The notes under the pieces are model-generated. The model saw only the letters and a program-made list of their open reading frames with translations, had not been told where the DNA came from and did no database searches. Shown in pieces: positions 21,349-31,538 of a stretch of 64,000 nt of DNA. This stretch comes from Obelidium mucronatum (taxonomy: Eukaryota; Chytridiomycota; Chytridiomycetes; Chytridiales; Chytriomycetaceae). A program made the translations under genes and the position numbers. The stretch lies in assembly GCA_025765595.1 (NCBI GenBank), contig JAIVFH010000033.1, forward strand, positions 1 through 64,000. Reading direction: 5' to 3'. Positions within the stretch are counted from its first letter, which is position 1. The number at the start of each line of letters is the position of its first letter.

Positions 21349-21780
21349 CATTGGCGATTAAATGGATCAAATCCAATCTGTTGCTCAATGTCATCCATCT
21401 CCTCTTCAGTCATGTCCTCCATCCGCCTTACAGGAATGTCATGATACTGGACAAGTTTTTCCGGCATACTTTCAGTGTGCCATTCGATACACACACACCA
21501 CGGCGTTTCCAGAGTGTTCGTTCACATAGACATCGTCGTTCTCAAGAGCCAAAGACGCAAGGTCATGTTGATGATGGTTTGTGCTGTTACAAGTGGTTCT
21601 AATGATCAGTGCTTCGGGGGTGTACTTGTTCAAGTTCTTGGGAAGGAGTGAGGAGTCGGCAGATTGGATCGCCTTCCGCAAATCTCTGATTGTGGATAAC
21701 GCATTGAACTCAAATAGGACACTGAATATCTCAGACGGATGTGCAGCTTGTTCGTGAAAGCTGAATCGAAAGTGGAACAT
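21349..21780 (-). CDS. Hypothetical protein (about 143 aa) with a frameshift at a GT microsatellite
   Basis: The open frame from MFHFRFSFHEQ carries FEFNALSTIRDLRKAIQS and a His/Asn-rich stretch, reaching HSGNAVVCV at a GTGTGTGTGT tract (about 21488-21500). One base over, it continues as IEWHTESMPEKLVQYHD, IPVRRMEDMTEEEMDD and IEQQIGFDPFNRQ, then a TGA at 21349-21351. The acidic C-terminal part looks coding. No family recognised. A one-base length error in the GT repeat is the simplest reading. Confidence 0.45.
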
Positions 21781-21929
21781 CAGACTTCCTCTGAACAGTT
21801 TTTGTTGTTTTTACTGTACAACAAAAGCTTATTGCTGTCATTATTTCTAAATCAATGTATATTTACTATAGAGATATCACATAAAACTCATTCAAAAAAA
21901 AGGCAAGATAAAAACAACCCATTGTGCAT

Positions 21930-23054
21930 TCAGCAGTATGGGGCATCATTATCCTCTCCCGTCAACGTCTTTGTCAAACACTTGATAAATTTAACACGCT
22001 GTTCAGCAATTGGGTTTTTTCCACACTCCAAGTAACCATTAATACTCTTGACACTGTTTCCAAGAGTATACCCATTATCCTTCAAAACAGGTTGAGTAGT
22101 AGACGTCCAGTACCACTGCACAGTAGACCAGTTCACAGCCTCATCATACATGACAATATCAGGATTGGTTAAAATCGCCGGGTTACCCAAAGCTTCAGCG
22201 GCTTTTCTATAGTTATCTTCCCAACTGAGTTGAATATACCCACGTCCATGGTACCACCCATACGCACAATTTGAAGTAACTTGAGTAACTCCTTTGCATT
22301 GGATTTCTTCAGTATGCTGGAAAGATGCGGATTCGTGGGCAGTGTTTCCAATCAAAAGTGCAAGCTCTTTACGGCCAGACAAGGGGGCTGTGAATCCACG
22401 AACAAACGCAGAATAAAGAGTCGAGTGCTTTGGATAGATACCACATGTAGAGAGGGCTTGGTTGAATTCGCCTTCACCAATCAGAGTAGCAATAGTACCA
22501 GCAGCTGGGGCTGGTGCTGGTGGTGGGGATGGGGGTTCAGGAGCTGAGGGCGCTTCAATGACTGGAACTTCAATGACTGGTTCAATGACTGGTTCAGGCA
22601 CTGCTGGTGGTTGTGGCCTTGGTTCTGGAACAGAAGGTGGGGATGGTGCTACAGGTTCGGCGATTACAGGTGGTGGAAGAGGAGCCGGGGATGGTTCAAC
22701 CGGTGCTGGTTCTGGTGCTGCTGTTGGGGCGGTTGTTGTTGTTGTTGCTGGAACTGGAGGAACAACAAGCAACAGTGGTTGAATTGGACTCGGGAAGAAA
22801 CACCGGCAAAGGGTCAACAAGCTTCGCTTTCGGAGTTTGGCACAGCTTCAATTGGCTTTTGATCGTTGAGGAAGTTTGGCGCGGCAACATTGGCTGCTAC
22901 AGGTTCGGGGGCAACTACAACAGGGAGTTCCACAGCCTTCTGAGACTTTACAACAAGTTCGCTGATGAACGCAAGCCAATCATTGCTGGAACCAGACTGC
23001 GCAAATGCAGTGCTAGTGGCCAGCAGAGGGACAAGGAACTGAAGACAGCTTCAT
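21930..23054 (-). CDS. GH19 chitinase with Pro-rich linker, copy 1
   Basis: The catalytic domain is intact. It begins near TIATLIGEGEFNQAL and has GNTAHESASFQHTEEI, where the two Glu match the acid and base positions of GH19 enzymes, plus CAYGWYHGRGYIQLSWEDNY and SINGYLECG, ending DAPYC. It follows a long Pro/Ala/Glu linker of the kind that separates wall-acting domains. The N-terminus is upstream in other frames: MKLSSV at 23054, then VPLLATSTAFAQSG (signal-peptide-like) and DWLAFISELVVKSQK. At least two one-base shifts (about 23030 and 22830) are needed to join them. The enzyme hydrolyses beta-1,4-GlcNAc chains and is probably secreted for cell-wall remodelling or prey/host wall attack. A paralogue is directly upstream. 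Confidence 0.85.
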
Positions 23055-23231
23055 CTTCGCAAGTCGATTTAGCTGTGATTAAAATAAGGGTGTCTTGATC
23101 ACGCACTTGTAATAACACCAAAATCTCATTTCGAACTCCCAATTTTGAGATAATGATTTTCTGATTTCCTACTTTATTTCTATTTCAGTTCAAGAAAAGT
23201 AACATATTTAACAATTTCACACAGCCTTGAT

Positions 23232-24320
23232 TTAACAATAGGTTGCATCTGCAGACGATCCCAAAAACTGCCTTTGAAAACATTGCACAAACTTCACACG
23301 TTGCTCCGAAATTCTTCCTGCCCCGCATTCAATATATCCATTAATGCTCTTGACGCTATTCCCAAGCGTGTATCCATGCTCTCGCATATATGGTTGAACA
23401 GTAGAGACCCAATACCACTGAACAACAGCCCAATTCACTTTCTCATCATTCATAACAATATCAGGTGTCGAAAGAATCGCTGGAATCCCCAAAGCCTTCG
23501 CCGCTGAAGCATAGTTGGATTCCCAACTCAACTGAATGTACCCGCGCCCGTGATACCATCCATAGGCACAGAGGGGCGTTACAGTGGTAACCCCTTTACA
23601 ATTGATTTCTTCAGTGTGTTTATATGATCCGGATTCATGGGCTGTGTTTCCAATGAGAAGTGCCAGCTCCTTCATTCCACCGTCAAGTGGCGCCGTGAAT
23701 CCGTTAGTGAGGCCTTGGTAGAGACCAGGTTTGGCAGGAATGCCGCACGTTTCAAGAGCTTGATTGAAAGATGATTCACTGATTAACTGTGTGATGGATT
23801 TTCCGCTTGATTCTGCTTGGTGAATGAAAGGTGGAGACGGGGGCGATGGAGGGGATGGAAGCAGAGGTTCGTCATTTTCGACTTGTGGAGCGGGAGCGGG
23901 AGCTGGTGTATCGTCCATCGAGGACTCTAGTGATTGAGTGTCTCCTTCGTTGACATCCGAATTTTCAGAATTCTCAAATACTTCGAGATTAGGATCCTCT
24001 TCCTTGGGTATAATTTCAAGTTGGTTTACTGTAGTCGGAATCGGAATTGGTGCTGCTTGAGCGACGGTGCTTCTTGGTATGATAGGTAAAACGACTGGTT
24101 CCACGGGTTTCTGAGGGATTGGGGCTGGCAATGTGACAACTGATGTCGTTGGAATAGCTCCAGCTGCAACGAACCCCTTGAAAGGCATGGGTGTTGCCGT
24201 TGTTTGAGGCACTGACGAAACTTCATGTTTCACCTTGCACTTCGTCTTGGCAACAGCGTCTACATTTGAAACTAGCAGGAGGAGGAAAGCAACTTGAACG
24301 GCCTTGTTAAGTCCTCCCAT
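23232..24320 (-). CDS. GH19 chitinase with signal peptide and Pro-rich linker, copy 2
   Basis: Intact 362-residue frame without visible introns. The signal peptide is AVQVAFLLLLVSNVDA. A long Pro/Glu/Ser linker (about residues 40-175) precedes a GH19 domain of about 185 residues: SITQLISESSFNQALETCG, GNTAHESGSYKHTEEI (catalytic Glu pair), CAYGWYHGRGYIQLSWESNY, GNSVKSINGYIECG, ending SSADATYC. The even Cys pattern suits an extracellular enzyme. GH19 is common in plants and bacteria. In fungi it is known mainly from Microsporidia, Rozella and chytrids, supporting an early-diverging host. Tandem duplication with copy 1 is evident. Confidence 0.92.
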   Translation of the reverse strand: MGGLNKAVQVAFLLLLVSNVDAVAKTKCKVKHEVSSVPQTTATPMPFKGFVAAGAIPTTSVVTLPAPIPQKPVEPVVLPIIPRSTVAQAAPIPIPTTVNQLEIIPKEEDPNLEVFENSENSDVNEGDTQSLESSMDDTPAPAPAPQVENDEPLLPSPPSPPSPPFIHQAESSGKSITQLISESSFNQALETCGIPAKPGLYQGLTNGFTAPLDGGMKELALLIGNTAHESGSYKHTEEINCKGVTTVTPLCAYGWYHGRGYIQLSWESNYASAAKALGIPAILSTPDIVMNDEKVNWAVVQWYWVSTVQPYMREHGYTLGNSVKSINGYIECGAGRISEQRVKFVQCFQRQFLGSSADATYC

Positions 24321-24544
24321 TTCTGCCTTCTTTTTGAGCTAACGAAATTATTCACAACTTTCAATTTGAAGGGGATGAAACGCGTTGAATGAAATTCTTA
24401 ATGAAGAAAATTTTGTGGTGTCTTGGGACTTTTTCATATTAATATCATTTTATTTGTTATTAACATTAAAAACATCAATCAATAGTTCATGATATCAAGA
24501 CTATAGCCTTTCTGGGAGAATCAGTATGATGCACGAGACATCCA

Positions 24545-26880
24545 TCAACCGTGAATGGATTCATCCACACCATCATCTTCATAAGAGTTGGACTTGTGTT
24601 TTGGAATAAAATGGAAGTCTGCAGGTGCCTTACCCTGTCCAAAAAAGATGAGACACATTTGCAATGTGAGGAAGTAGACACAAAAGGAAAAGACTCACCA
24701 AGATCAGCTCCGTAGCATGAATCCAATCCGAAACTTTCCAGCTTGCCAACAGAGTCTCATAGTAATCTCTACCAAAGAACGCAGGAGGTCGATCATTGAA
24801 CTTTTGAGGAAGTCTCTCCAAGAGACCCACTGGTATGTATCGATGCGTAAAAGACATCCAATCAAGCATGTATGTACGGGTCAGATTCACTCCTTTCGTG
24901 TCACTTCCCCAATGCTCCAATCCATAATCGGCAAACTTCTTGAAGATATCAAATCGCTCTCGGCCGCTAATGTCCCACTGCAGAAATTTTAAGCAAACCA
25001 GCAAAACCCTAGTACACACTTTTTAAAAAACGAGACTGACCACTTTCTGTTCCTTAATTTCCTCAAAAATCCAAGGCTTAATCAAAGCACCTCTTCCAAC
25101 CATGACTCCATTGACAAAACCACCAGCAGACGCATCACCCGTTAAAGTCGGCATCTCACGATAATAATCTTCAAATCCAAAACAATCGCCATTCCCATAA
25201 AAAGGGATTCCACTTGCTTTTGCTATTTTTCCACATTCATTAATGTACTCCCAGTTTGCAGTTTTGGTATATCTCTGCTGTCTGGATCGACCATGAAGTG
25301 TGACTGCGCTGGCACCCCATTCAACAACACTAGGAATCAGTTTATGTGCTGTGTTGGCGTTGTCGTTAATTCCTGTACGAAGTTTAACAGAGATGGGAAC
25401 TGGAAGAGTACGACGAAGGCCATAGATGATATCGCGAAGACGGTTACGTCTGCCCATAAGCGCACTTCCGGCTGAGCATGAAGAATTAAAAAAAGAATTT
25501 ATAAGGAAACAAAGGTGGTTCCTACCTCCGGATTTAAAGACCATGTCAATCGGACATCCGCAGTTGATATCAATAAAATCAAACGGGGCAAGGTCCGCGT
25601 GTCGGTTGGTAGGGTTCTCAAATAGAAGAGAATTCAGGGCATCACCGGCTCTGGCAGCAGCCACTCCTTGGTTTGCCGAGATCTGGATCCCGAACTTTGT
25701 TTCGCTGGGATGACGGCGAACAAGTGCCCATTCACTGGCAGTGTAATTGGTGAGGTTGTTGACCATCATCATTTCAGCACATGTGATATCTACTCCAAAG
25801 TCTTTGGCAACCCGTCGGAAAGGAAGGTGGCCAACGTTTGTGAGCGGAGCAAGATACGTTCCCTTCCATTCAAAGGACTTGCGGTCTTTATCCCGACACT
25901 TCGAGAGAAACTCTTGGTCCAATTGTTGGTTATTGCGAGTTTTCTCATGATATTCAGAAACTTTATCTTCGGGAAGATATTTGAGGGCTTTGTTGAGTTG
26001 CAGCGTGTAGAAGTCATCATCACCCTCCTCTGTGGCTTTTTCTGGGACGGACTCAGTTGCTGTTGGTGGCACCGTAGATAAGGATTCCTTCATAACTCGC
26101 GTCGCCTCGGTAGCAAATTGCGCGCGGTAGTTATTGTATTGCTTCTCTTTTTCCACCCAAGCCTTCACTTCTTCTACAGCGTCCGAGTCTTTCTTCCCAC
26201 GAGCTCTCTTGTACAGGTCCAAATCTTTCTTGATAACCTTATTCAAGTTTTCTTTTGAAGATCCGACAGCATCGACTTTGACCTGATCCACTAGCGTGTA
26301 CTTTTTGACACCATCTGAATCAACAAAAGAATGGGCGTCCGCAAAGCGACAACGAACACCAAACTTGCAGACTCCGTATTCACGAAATAGAACACATTCA
26401 CCAGAGATATCTTTTCCTTTTGACGCCACGTACAAGTCAACATCGTGGGAGTACTTGCAGTTTTCATAATTGCACTGGCCACTACCAAAGGCGGCACAGA
26501 AGGACATTGAATCATTCCCGGTTTTGTTGAATTCTTTGCGCTTCTTGTTCTGACCAGTTCGTTCGTTCCGATTGTTTCGCTTCTTTGACGAAACATCTTT
26601 TTCCGCAGCTTCAAAGTCGACTTCTTTTTCCGTATCTTCCGCAGGGTTGAGATTTGGTTCTAGTACTTTGCTTTCGCTTTCCAGTGAAGCAAACCGCTGC
26701 TGGGCCAAGAGGTATTGAGGATCTGAGGTGTGGTGGTGACGATAGTCAGCTGCCTTTGGATCAGGAAAGTGAAACTCAGGCTAAGCAAAGAATGGGGCAT
26801 TGAGACCAAAGTTGAATCGTCAGCGAAAAGTCTGCCTTCACCTTTACTGGAGCTTGGTTGCGTTGGCCATTGTCTGTCAT
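24545..26880 (-). CDS. DUS3: tRNA-dihydrouridine(47) synthase, Dus3/DUS3L-like
   Basis: Five exons. Exon 1 is 26880-26842 ([13 protein letters not shown]), joined at 26780 to [15 protein letters not shown]. Two CCCH zinc fingers follow ([18 protein letters not shown] and [16 protein letters not shown]). The flavin-binding TIM barrel begins [19 protein letters not shown]. It contains [11 protein letters not shown] with the catalytic Cys, [31 protein letters not shown] and [15 protein letters not shown]. The C-terminal helical domain has [37 protein letters not shown] and [15 protein letters not shown]. An intron of about 58 nt (near 25473-25530) interrupts [13 protein letters not shown]. The enzyme reduces U47 in tRNA variable loops with FMN and NADPH. 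Everything expected for the family is present. Confidence 0.93.
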
Positions 26881-26997
26881 GTGTGGATTCGAAAAAAAAG
26901 TAAAAGCAAAACTCAAGGATTGGGTAAGATATTAATCATCAAAGGTATGTGTAAAACATCAGCAAACTTAAGGAAAAAAAGCAACAGAAACATAAAC

Positions 26998-29057
26998 TCA
27001 AAAGATTCCAACTCCCCCACTGACACGCCCGTCTCGACTGCTCTGACTCCTCTTTCCTCCACTCAGATCAACTTTTGGATTCCCACTCAGATTTTCAACA
27101 CCTACCAAGCTTCTACCCGAACCATTCATGGCCCTTGAAAACTGCCTATCCTCGGAGTCCAAGATGGTTGGGTGACTCCACCAGCTGGCAAGCCCACCAC
27201 CAGAAGATCGCGTCGCCTTCGTCCTTCTTTGCTTCCCTGTATACTCGATTTCATCAAACTCTGACGGACAAATGTATCCTGGCCCGTCTTCAACTGAAAC
27301 AGGAAGTTGAACCACAGTGGTTTCGCCGCATTCAAAAGACCAAGCGTAAGAAGCGACTCGGGGAAGGGGGGTTCTGTTATTATTTCTGATTGATTCATGT
27401 GGAGCGGCTGAGAATCCATCATCCATCGAAGACGTTGAGACTTGATGAGAAGCCCTCTGAATCAAACAAATAAACATCAGTCGAAACGAATTCATGTCAA
27501 TTGAAGAAATTAAACTTACTGGGTGACCATCATCAATATTTTCAGACCGGTGCGGATGCATTCCACTGCATGATTGTGATCTTCCGGAAAACATGCTGAG
27601 GATGGTAATACTTACACGCCGAAACAGTGATGGCTTTCTCGTTTCTTGACTGGGAAATAGGCCAAATTCTTGGCAATCATCGGTATCGGATTCCTCAGAG
27701 GGTGTATGCGTTGGCTCCAACTTTACACTCTTGCAACTGCTACCTCCCCCGAAATACATAGAACCCCTCCGCAATCTTCCCTCCTCTTCGCAGTTCTCGT
27801 TGCTTATAGCAGGAGATGTCAGAGCAACCCTGGGAGTAGTGTCTTTCCCCACCCACACACCAACCCCTTTACCTCTCTTCTCCCATAATTCTCCGCGTCT
27901 CTGTCCAAACACCCCAAACCACTTCCTTCGACTTCCAACTTCATCCTCGATCCCAAACTCATATCTCTCGTGTGGTTTCTTTGGTGGAATGTGCTCCGGA
28001 TGGGGGTACGCGTGAACACTGATTTCAGTTTGCCTTCGTGGACGCTGCAACAGTTGCGATTGTGGATGTTGTAGTACCTCTTCCTTTCTCCTCCGGCTTC
28101 GCATGGAGTTTGTCAGTTCAAGAATTCGTTTCTTTGCAGTATTAAAATGGGTGCTGATGGTACTATATCGACTTTGGGTTGTACGCGTGCTGATGAAACT
28201 TTCCGGTCGGCCAATCATGAGATGGGCAGGGCTCGTCATCGGGTTGTGGTTCCGCAGAAACTGGTTCAACTTGATCTTGTTCGCTTTTAAAATTATCCAC
28301 CACGGACTTAGCTGCGTTCGAAACGGAATCAGTTTGGCAGTAGTGGTTGGAAGGATAAACGGGATCTCTCGGTGGAGACGGAGCACGCAACTCAGGCGGA
28401 AAGCGGGATATGGCGTCGATTAGATGGTTGGTTGAAGTATTCTGCAGATGTTGGACGTAATGAATACTTCTTCGATGTTTTCCACGAATGGGGTGATGAA
28501 AATGAGATACTGGCGTAGTTGAATCTTGCTGAAGGTTTATTTTCTGAGACGAGATAATCATATCATCGTATTTCGTCGCAGGTGGGATGTTTTTCGGCTG
28601 AAAGTGTGGAGATTCAGAACGTGATTCCGCGCTTCTGGTTATTCGACTCTTTTCCTTCGGTTTCGAAAGAGACTCTGGAAAAATCATCCTTTTGTTCAAA
28701 TCCAGGGGTGGTTGCTCCTGAAGAAGTGCATGTTGGTATCAGAGTAGTTGCAGCCTCGCTTGATTTTCGCGAATGAAAGGAATTGGATTTGTTGGAATGC
28801 CTGATGTTGTCAGTTGAACGAGTGTAATCCTTGGACCACGCGTAATCCGTCGAATTCGATTCATAATTTGTCTCTGATGTCGATGTGAGTGTTGGTGTTG
28901 ATGAAGAGACATTCTGACTGCTCGTCGTTGTCATTGATGACGAAGGAGCCAAGTAGCCACTGCTTTCTGAGCTTGTTTTTATAAGACTCAAAAGATTTTC
29001 CATCCGAGAAGTTATTTCATTTGATTTCCGTAGCTGGTTTGAGTGCAAAGAATCCAT
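26998..29057 (-). CDS. Large Ser-rich basic hypothetical protein, fragmented frame
   Basis: One likely gene in three frames: 29057-28614 (MDSLHSNQLRKSNEITSR, Ser/Thr-rich), 28699-28163 and 28386-26998. The joins fall near 28640 and 28200. An intron at 27457-27519 (GTAAGT..TTCAG) joins NIDDGHP to RASHQVSTSSMDDG. Recognisable stretches: TAKKRILELTNSMRSRRRK, YEFGIEDEVGSRRKWFGVF and ETRKPSLFRRVSITILSMF. No known domain. TRKPSLFRRVS recalls the RKSSLKR box of the genes at 54.9-58 kb, which may indicate a distant relation or just a shared type of kinase site. Ends GVGIF at 26998. Confidence 0.45.
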
Positions 29058-29535
29058 GTTTGTCTTTCTCAGCTGGATGGAAATGAAGCATTAAGTAGCG
29101 CCGATAGTCTCACAAAGACTTCTCTTACATTCGATATCTATCTATGGACAGATCAAAAGCTCGCTTTTGCTGAGAACTGTGTCTGAGTCAGGGTAGTCGC
29201 AGTCCACGTGTTTCTGATTTTAGAGAAAGAAGCAGTTGGTATGAGAACAGAACCCTACAGAGCAGCAAATTCACTAGCTTGTCAAACAAAACCTTTTGCT
29301 GGCCTTATTGCGTGACTTGCACTGTTGTTTGTGTTCAACAGGTTCAGTGTCCGATTTCGTGGAGTTGGAAATTCCCGCCTGTCAAAACGACAAAACGTAA
29401 GCAACAGAGAGTCATCCTTTGACGTGTTTTAATTTATTTCGATAGAATCGATGCAGATAATTAATTCCGGGTGATTATTCTTCTTATTTCCAGTTCGAAA
29501 ACACCATTTAAGGTCCCCAGATATCAGATGTTTTC
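29058..29535. other. Gap with an exon-like minus-strand stretch
   Basis: On the minus strand an acceptor (TCGTTTTGACAG, about 29378-29389) is followed by AGISNSTKSDTEPVEH and KQQCKSRNKASK. Further down a second acceptor (TAAAATCAG, about 29216-29224) precedes KHVDCDYPDSDTVLSKSEL and a stop. The phases do not join cleanly and no first exon was found. Possibly a small Cys/Lys-rich protein; not called as a gene. Confidence 0.25.
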
Positions 29536-29846
29536 TTAACGCTGGTTTCGAAAATAGTAAAAAGTCCTCTGCCAGAGGTTCTCGGTGTTCAAAGGATAAA
29601 ATAAAAAGACCGAAAAAAATGCCAACCAAACAACGGCATTGGCTGCAAGCATCAGATTCCTCCATTTCTTGCCTTGATTCGATCAGGTCCGCGAAAGTCG
29701 TAGCAATCTTCCTCAACGTCGCAAAGCCAGCTGAGCGGGTGGATGACTGGTGCAAAATACTGAGACACTCCACTCTGATACAAGAGCGTGTTCCTAGTCA
29801 GCAGAAACTCATGCATAATAGCACCCATGCGGTTTGGATTGGCCAT
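29536..29846 (-). CDS. Small single-pass membrane protein (about 103 aa) with a one-base frameshift
   Basis: The start MANPNRMGAIMHEFL runs through SQYFAPVIHPLSWLCDV and DFRGPDRIKAR. At the AAA near 29667-29672 one base must be added. The frame then reads KWRNLMLAANAVVWLAFFSV, FLFYPLNTENLW and ends YYFRNQR with TAA at 29536-29538. The C-terminal third contains one hydrophobic helix. Size and layout resemble small mitochondrial inner-membrane subunits, but I cannot assign one. Confidence 0.45.
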
Positions 29847-29906
29847 ATTTACGCTGGGTGTCAAGAATTTGATGGAAGAATAAAGAATGTTGAAAAAAAC
29901 CTGTCG

Positions 29907-29930
29907 AAAACCTGCCCCAGAGCAGGTTTT
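29907..29930. other. Perfect 9-bp hairpin followed by a T run
   Basis: AAAACCTGC, then CCCAGA, then GCAGGTTTT, then TTCTC. It forms a GC-containing 9-bp stem with a 6-base loop and U-rich tail. The shape mimics a bacterial intrinsic terminator, but this is a eukaryotic context. It lies just upstream of the small membrane-protein gene. Confidence 0.5.
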
Positions 29931-29991
29931 TTCTCTGCACGAAAAAAGGAACAGTTTTTAAGGATAGTTTTCAAGATTTATTTTATCTTCT

Positions 29992-30094
29992 GGTTTTAAA
30001 GGATTTTTCAAAGGATTTATGGAATATCTGGGTAAAAAGTGGCTTTGAGGATATTTCAATTATCCTTTCAAATCCTTTCAAATCCTCTAAAACC
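29992..30094. repeat. Imperfect inverted repeat (foldback) of about 100 bp
   Basis: The left arm GGTTTTAAAGGATTTTTCAA (29992-30011, with AGGATTT) pairs with the right arm 30063-30094 (TCCTTTCAAATCCTTTCAAA with TCCTCTAAAACC). The arms flank about 45 bp. GGAATATCTGGG also occurs twice as a direct repeat (about 30021 and 30095). It may be a small foldback or MITE-like element; no target-site duplication was identified. Confidence 0.45.
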
Positions 30095-30111
30095 GGAATA
30101 TCTGGGGAGCT

Positions 30112-30585
30112 TTATTGAAAGAGAAAATCATCCAGTCTTTGTATCATGGCGGCTTCCTTTTCAGTAAACGCGCTTGGCTCTGCGTTCTCGTCCAAGTAAA
30201 ACTTTCCACAATTGCGAACAACAACCTCGATCTGTGATCCTTCCGTGCGACAGCTTGCGAGGGTACCGGCAAGAGACATATCGCTCCATCCCGTGACAGG
30301 CAACCCATCAGAGATTTTAGGGAAAATGATGCCAGCATTGCGGGCTTCTTGTAAACGACGGCTGACATCCAAGCCTTCCCAGCCGTCGACGTAGGGTTGG
30401 AGAATATCGATCATCACCGAGCCCTTGGCTGATATCAACAACACATCTACTCGGTGGTCCAAGTAATCACTCCCGGGGCCACCTGGTTGGGGTTTCAAGG
30501 GCAATGACGGCATGATTCGATATCCGCGATTGAACCACAGCACATCAACGCCACTGTATCGACCAGATTGTAAATGGTAGTTCAT
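30112..30585 (-). CDS. Hypothetical protein (157 aa)
   Basis: Single open frame. The start is placed at MNYHLQSGRYSGVDVLWF, since the codons before it form a Phe/Lys run typical of UTR. It contains FNRGYRIMPSLPLKPQP, HRVDVLLISAKGSVMIDIL, GIIFPKISDGLPVTGWSDM and VVVRNCGKFYLDENAEP, ending IQRLDDFLFQ. It looks like a soluble alpha/beta protein with conserved-looking character. I cannot name a family. Same-strand neighbour upstream at 30633. Confidence 0.5.
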   Translation of the reverse strand: MNYHLQSGRYSGVDVLWFNRGYRIMPSLPLKPQPGGPGSDYLDHRVDVLLISAKGSVMIDILQPYVDGWEGLDVSRRLQEARNAGIIFPKISDGLPVTGWSDMSLAGTLASCRTEGSQIEVVVRNCGKFYLDENAEPSAFTEKEAAMIQRLDDFLFQ

Positions 30586-30632
30586 GTATTTGGTAATAAA
30601 AAAAAAGAAAAAACTTTTCATGCTGTTTATCT

Positions 30633-31460
30633 CTATTTATTGATCCAACCAACAACCCAAGCAGTTCCCAAACCGAGAACTAAAAACAACAAAATCAAAT
30701 CGAGAGGAACTTCAGTTTTCCCATTTTTTGTAGGTTTGGTTGTTTTGTCCACTGTTTGTTGTTGTTGTAGAGAACCGACCTCATCCGAAACCAGTCCAAA
30801 TTCTTTCAGTCGCGGGTCAAAATTACCACCAAGAACTTTGATGGCGTGTAGGATCGTTCCCGCCCATGCGACCCAATCCAGCACCATTGGGTTCTTTTCA
30901 CTTTCGCGAAACTTTGCACTCACGTAATCTCCAAAAGTCCCCCTCTTTCCCTTGTCTTGATCCACAAATGACTTGAAGTCTTTCCGAAACGCCATTGGAA
31001 ATGATACTGCCTCATAGTCGAGGAAATGATCCAGATAAATAGTCACTGCATTCACAAGGAACTGTTTATACGTCAAGTCTGCTGGAAACGTGTCTGGTCT
31101 CGCTTCATTTACTAGTGTTCTGCTGAACACCCATTCTTGTTCGTTGACAGGAATCGACATTGTTTCAGCACTGATTTCTGATTGTGGGGCAACGGACCCA
31201 TCTTTCGGATGGATGATGAGGGTTGCAAGTGTTTCGGGCGGAACAGGAAGTACTGCTGGCTTGGTGAACGTTCCCGTTGAGAGAGCCATGTACATTGATC
31301 CAGCGTTTGTTTCATATCCGAGGAAGATTGTTCCTGTTGGATTGAGGGACAAGCTAATTGGAGCTAAGAGATGAGAGTTGGGTTGTCGGACATGTTTCTT
31401 GTCTTCCTCGCCGTCGCTTTGCAGGTCATTGTTGGTGGATTGACCTTCTACTTTTGACAT
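30633..31460 (-). CDS. Hypothetical tail-anchored protein (275 aa)
   Basis: Single open frame from MSKVEGQSTNNDLQS; an alternative Met seven codons upstream exists. A polar N-terminal region precedes a predicted soluble domain (TIFLGYETNAGSMYMALS, VFSRTLVNEARPDTFP, FLVNAVTIYLDHFLDYEAV). Then come a Gln/Lys linker and one C-terminal hydrophobic helix (PLDLILLFLVLGLGTAWVV) followed by GWINK. That topology fits a tail-anchored protein of ER, mitochondria or peroxisome facing the cytosol. No family recognised. Confidence 0.5.
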   Translation of the reverse strand: MSKVEGQSTNNDLQSDGEEDKKHVRQPNSHLLAPISLSLNPTGTIFLGYETNAGSMYMALSTGTFTKPAVLPVPPETLATLIIHPKDGSVAPQSEISAETMSIPVNEQEWVFSRTLVNEARPDTFPADLTYKQFLVNAVTIYLDHFLDYEAVSFPMAFRKDFKSFVDQDKGKRGTFGDYVSAKFRESEKNPMVLDWVAWAGTILHAIKVLGGNFDPRLKEFGLVSDEVGSLQQQQTVDKTTKPTKNGKTEVPLDLILLFLVLGLGTAWVVGWINK

Positions 31461-31538
31461 CGTCTTTTTTTGGGCCCTCAATTTGCCAACATTAGCATTA
31501 TTGCCATCCGATCATATCTTTATCAAAGAGTCCTCGAC

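Noticed and set aside
29907..29930. Bacterial intrinsic terminator or bacterial contamination
   Set aside because: Surrounding genes have spliceosomal introns; the hairpin alone is not evidence of bacterial DNA.
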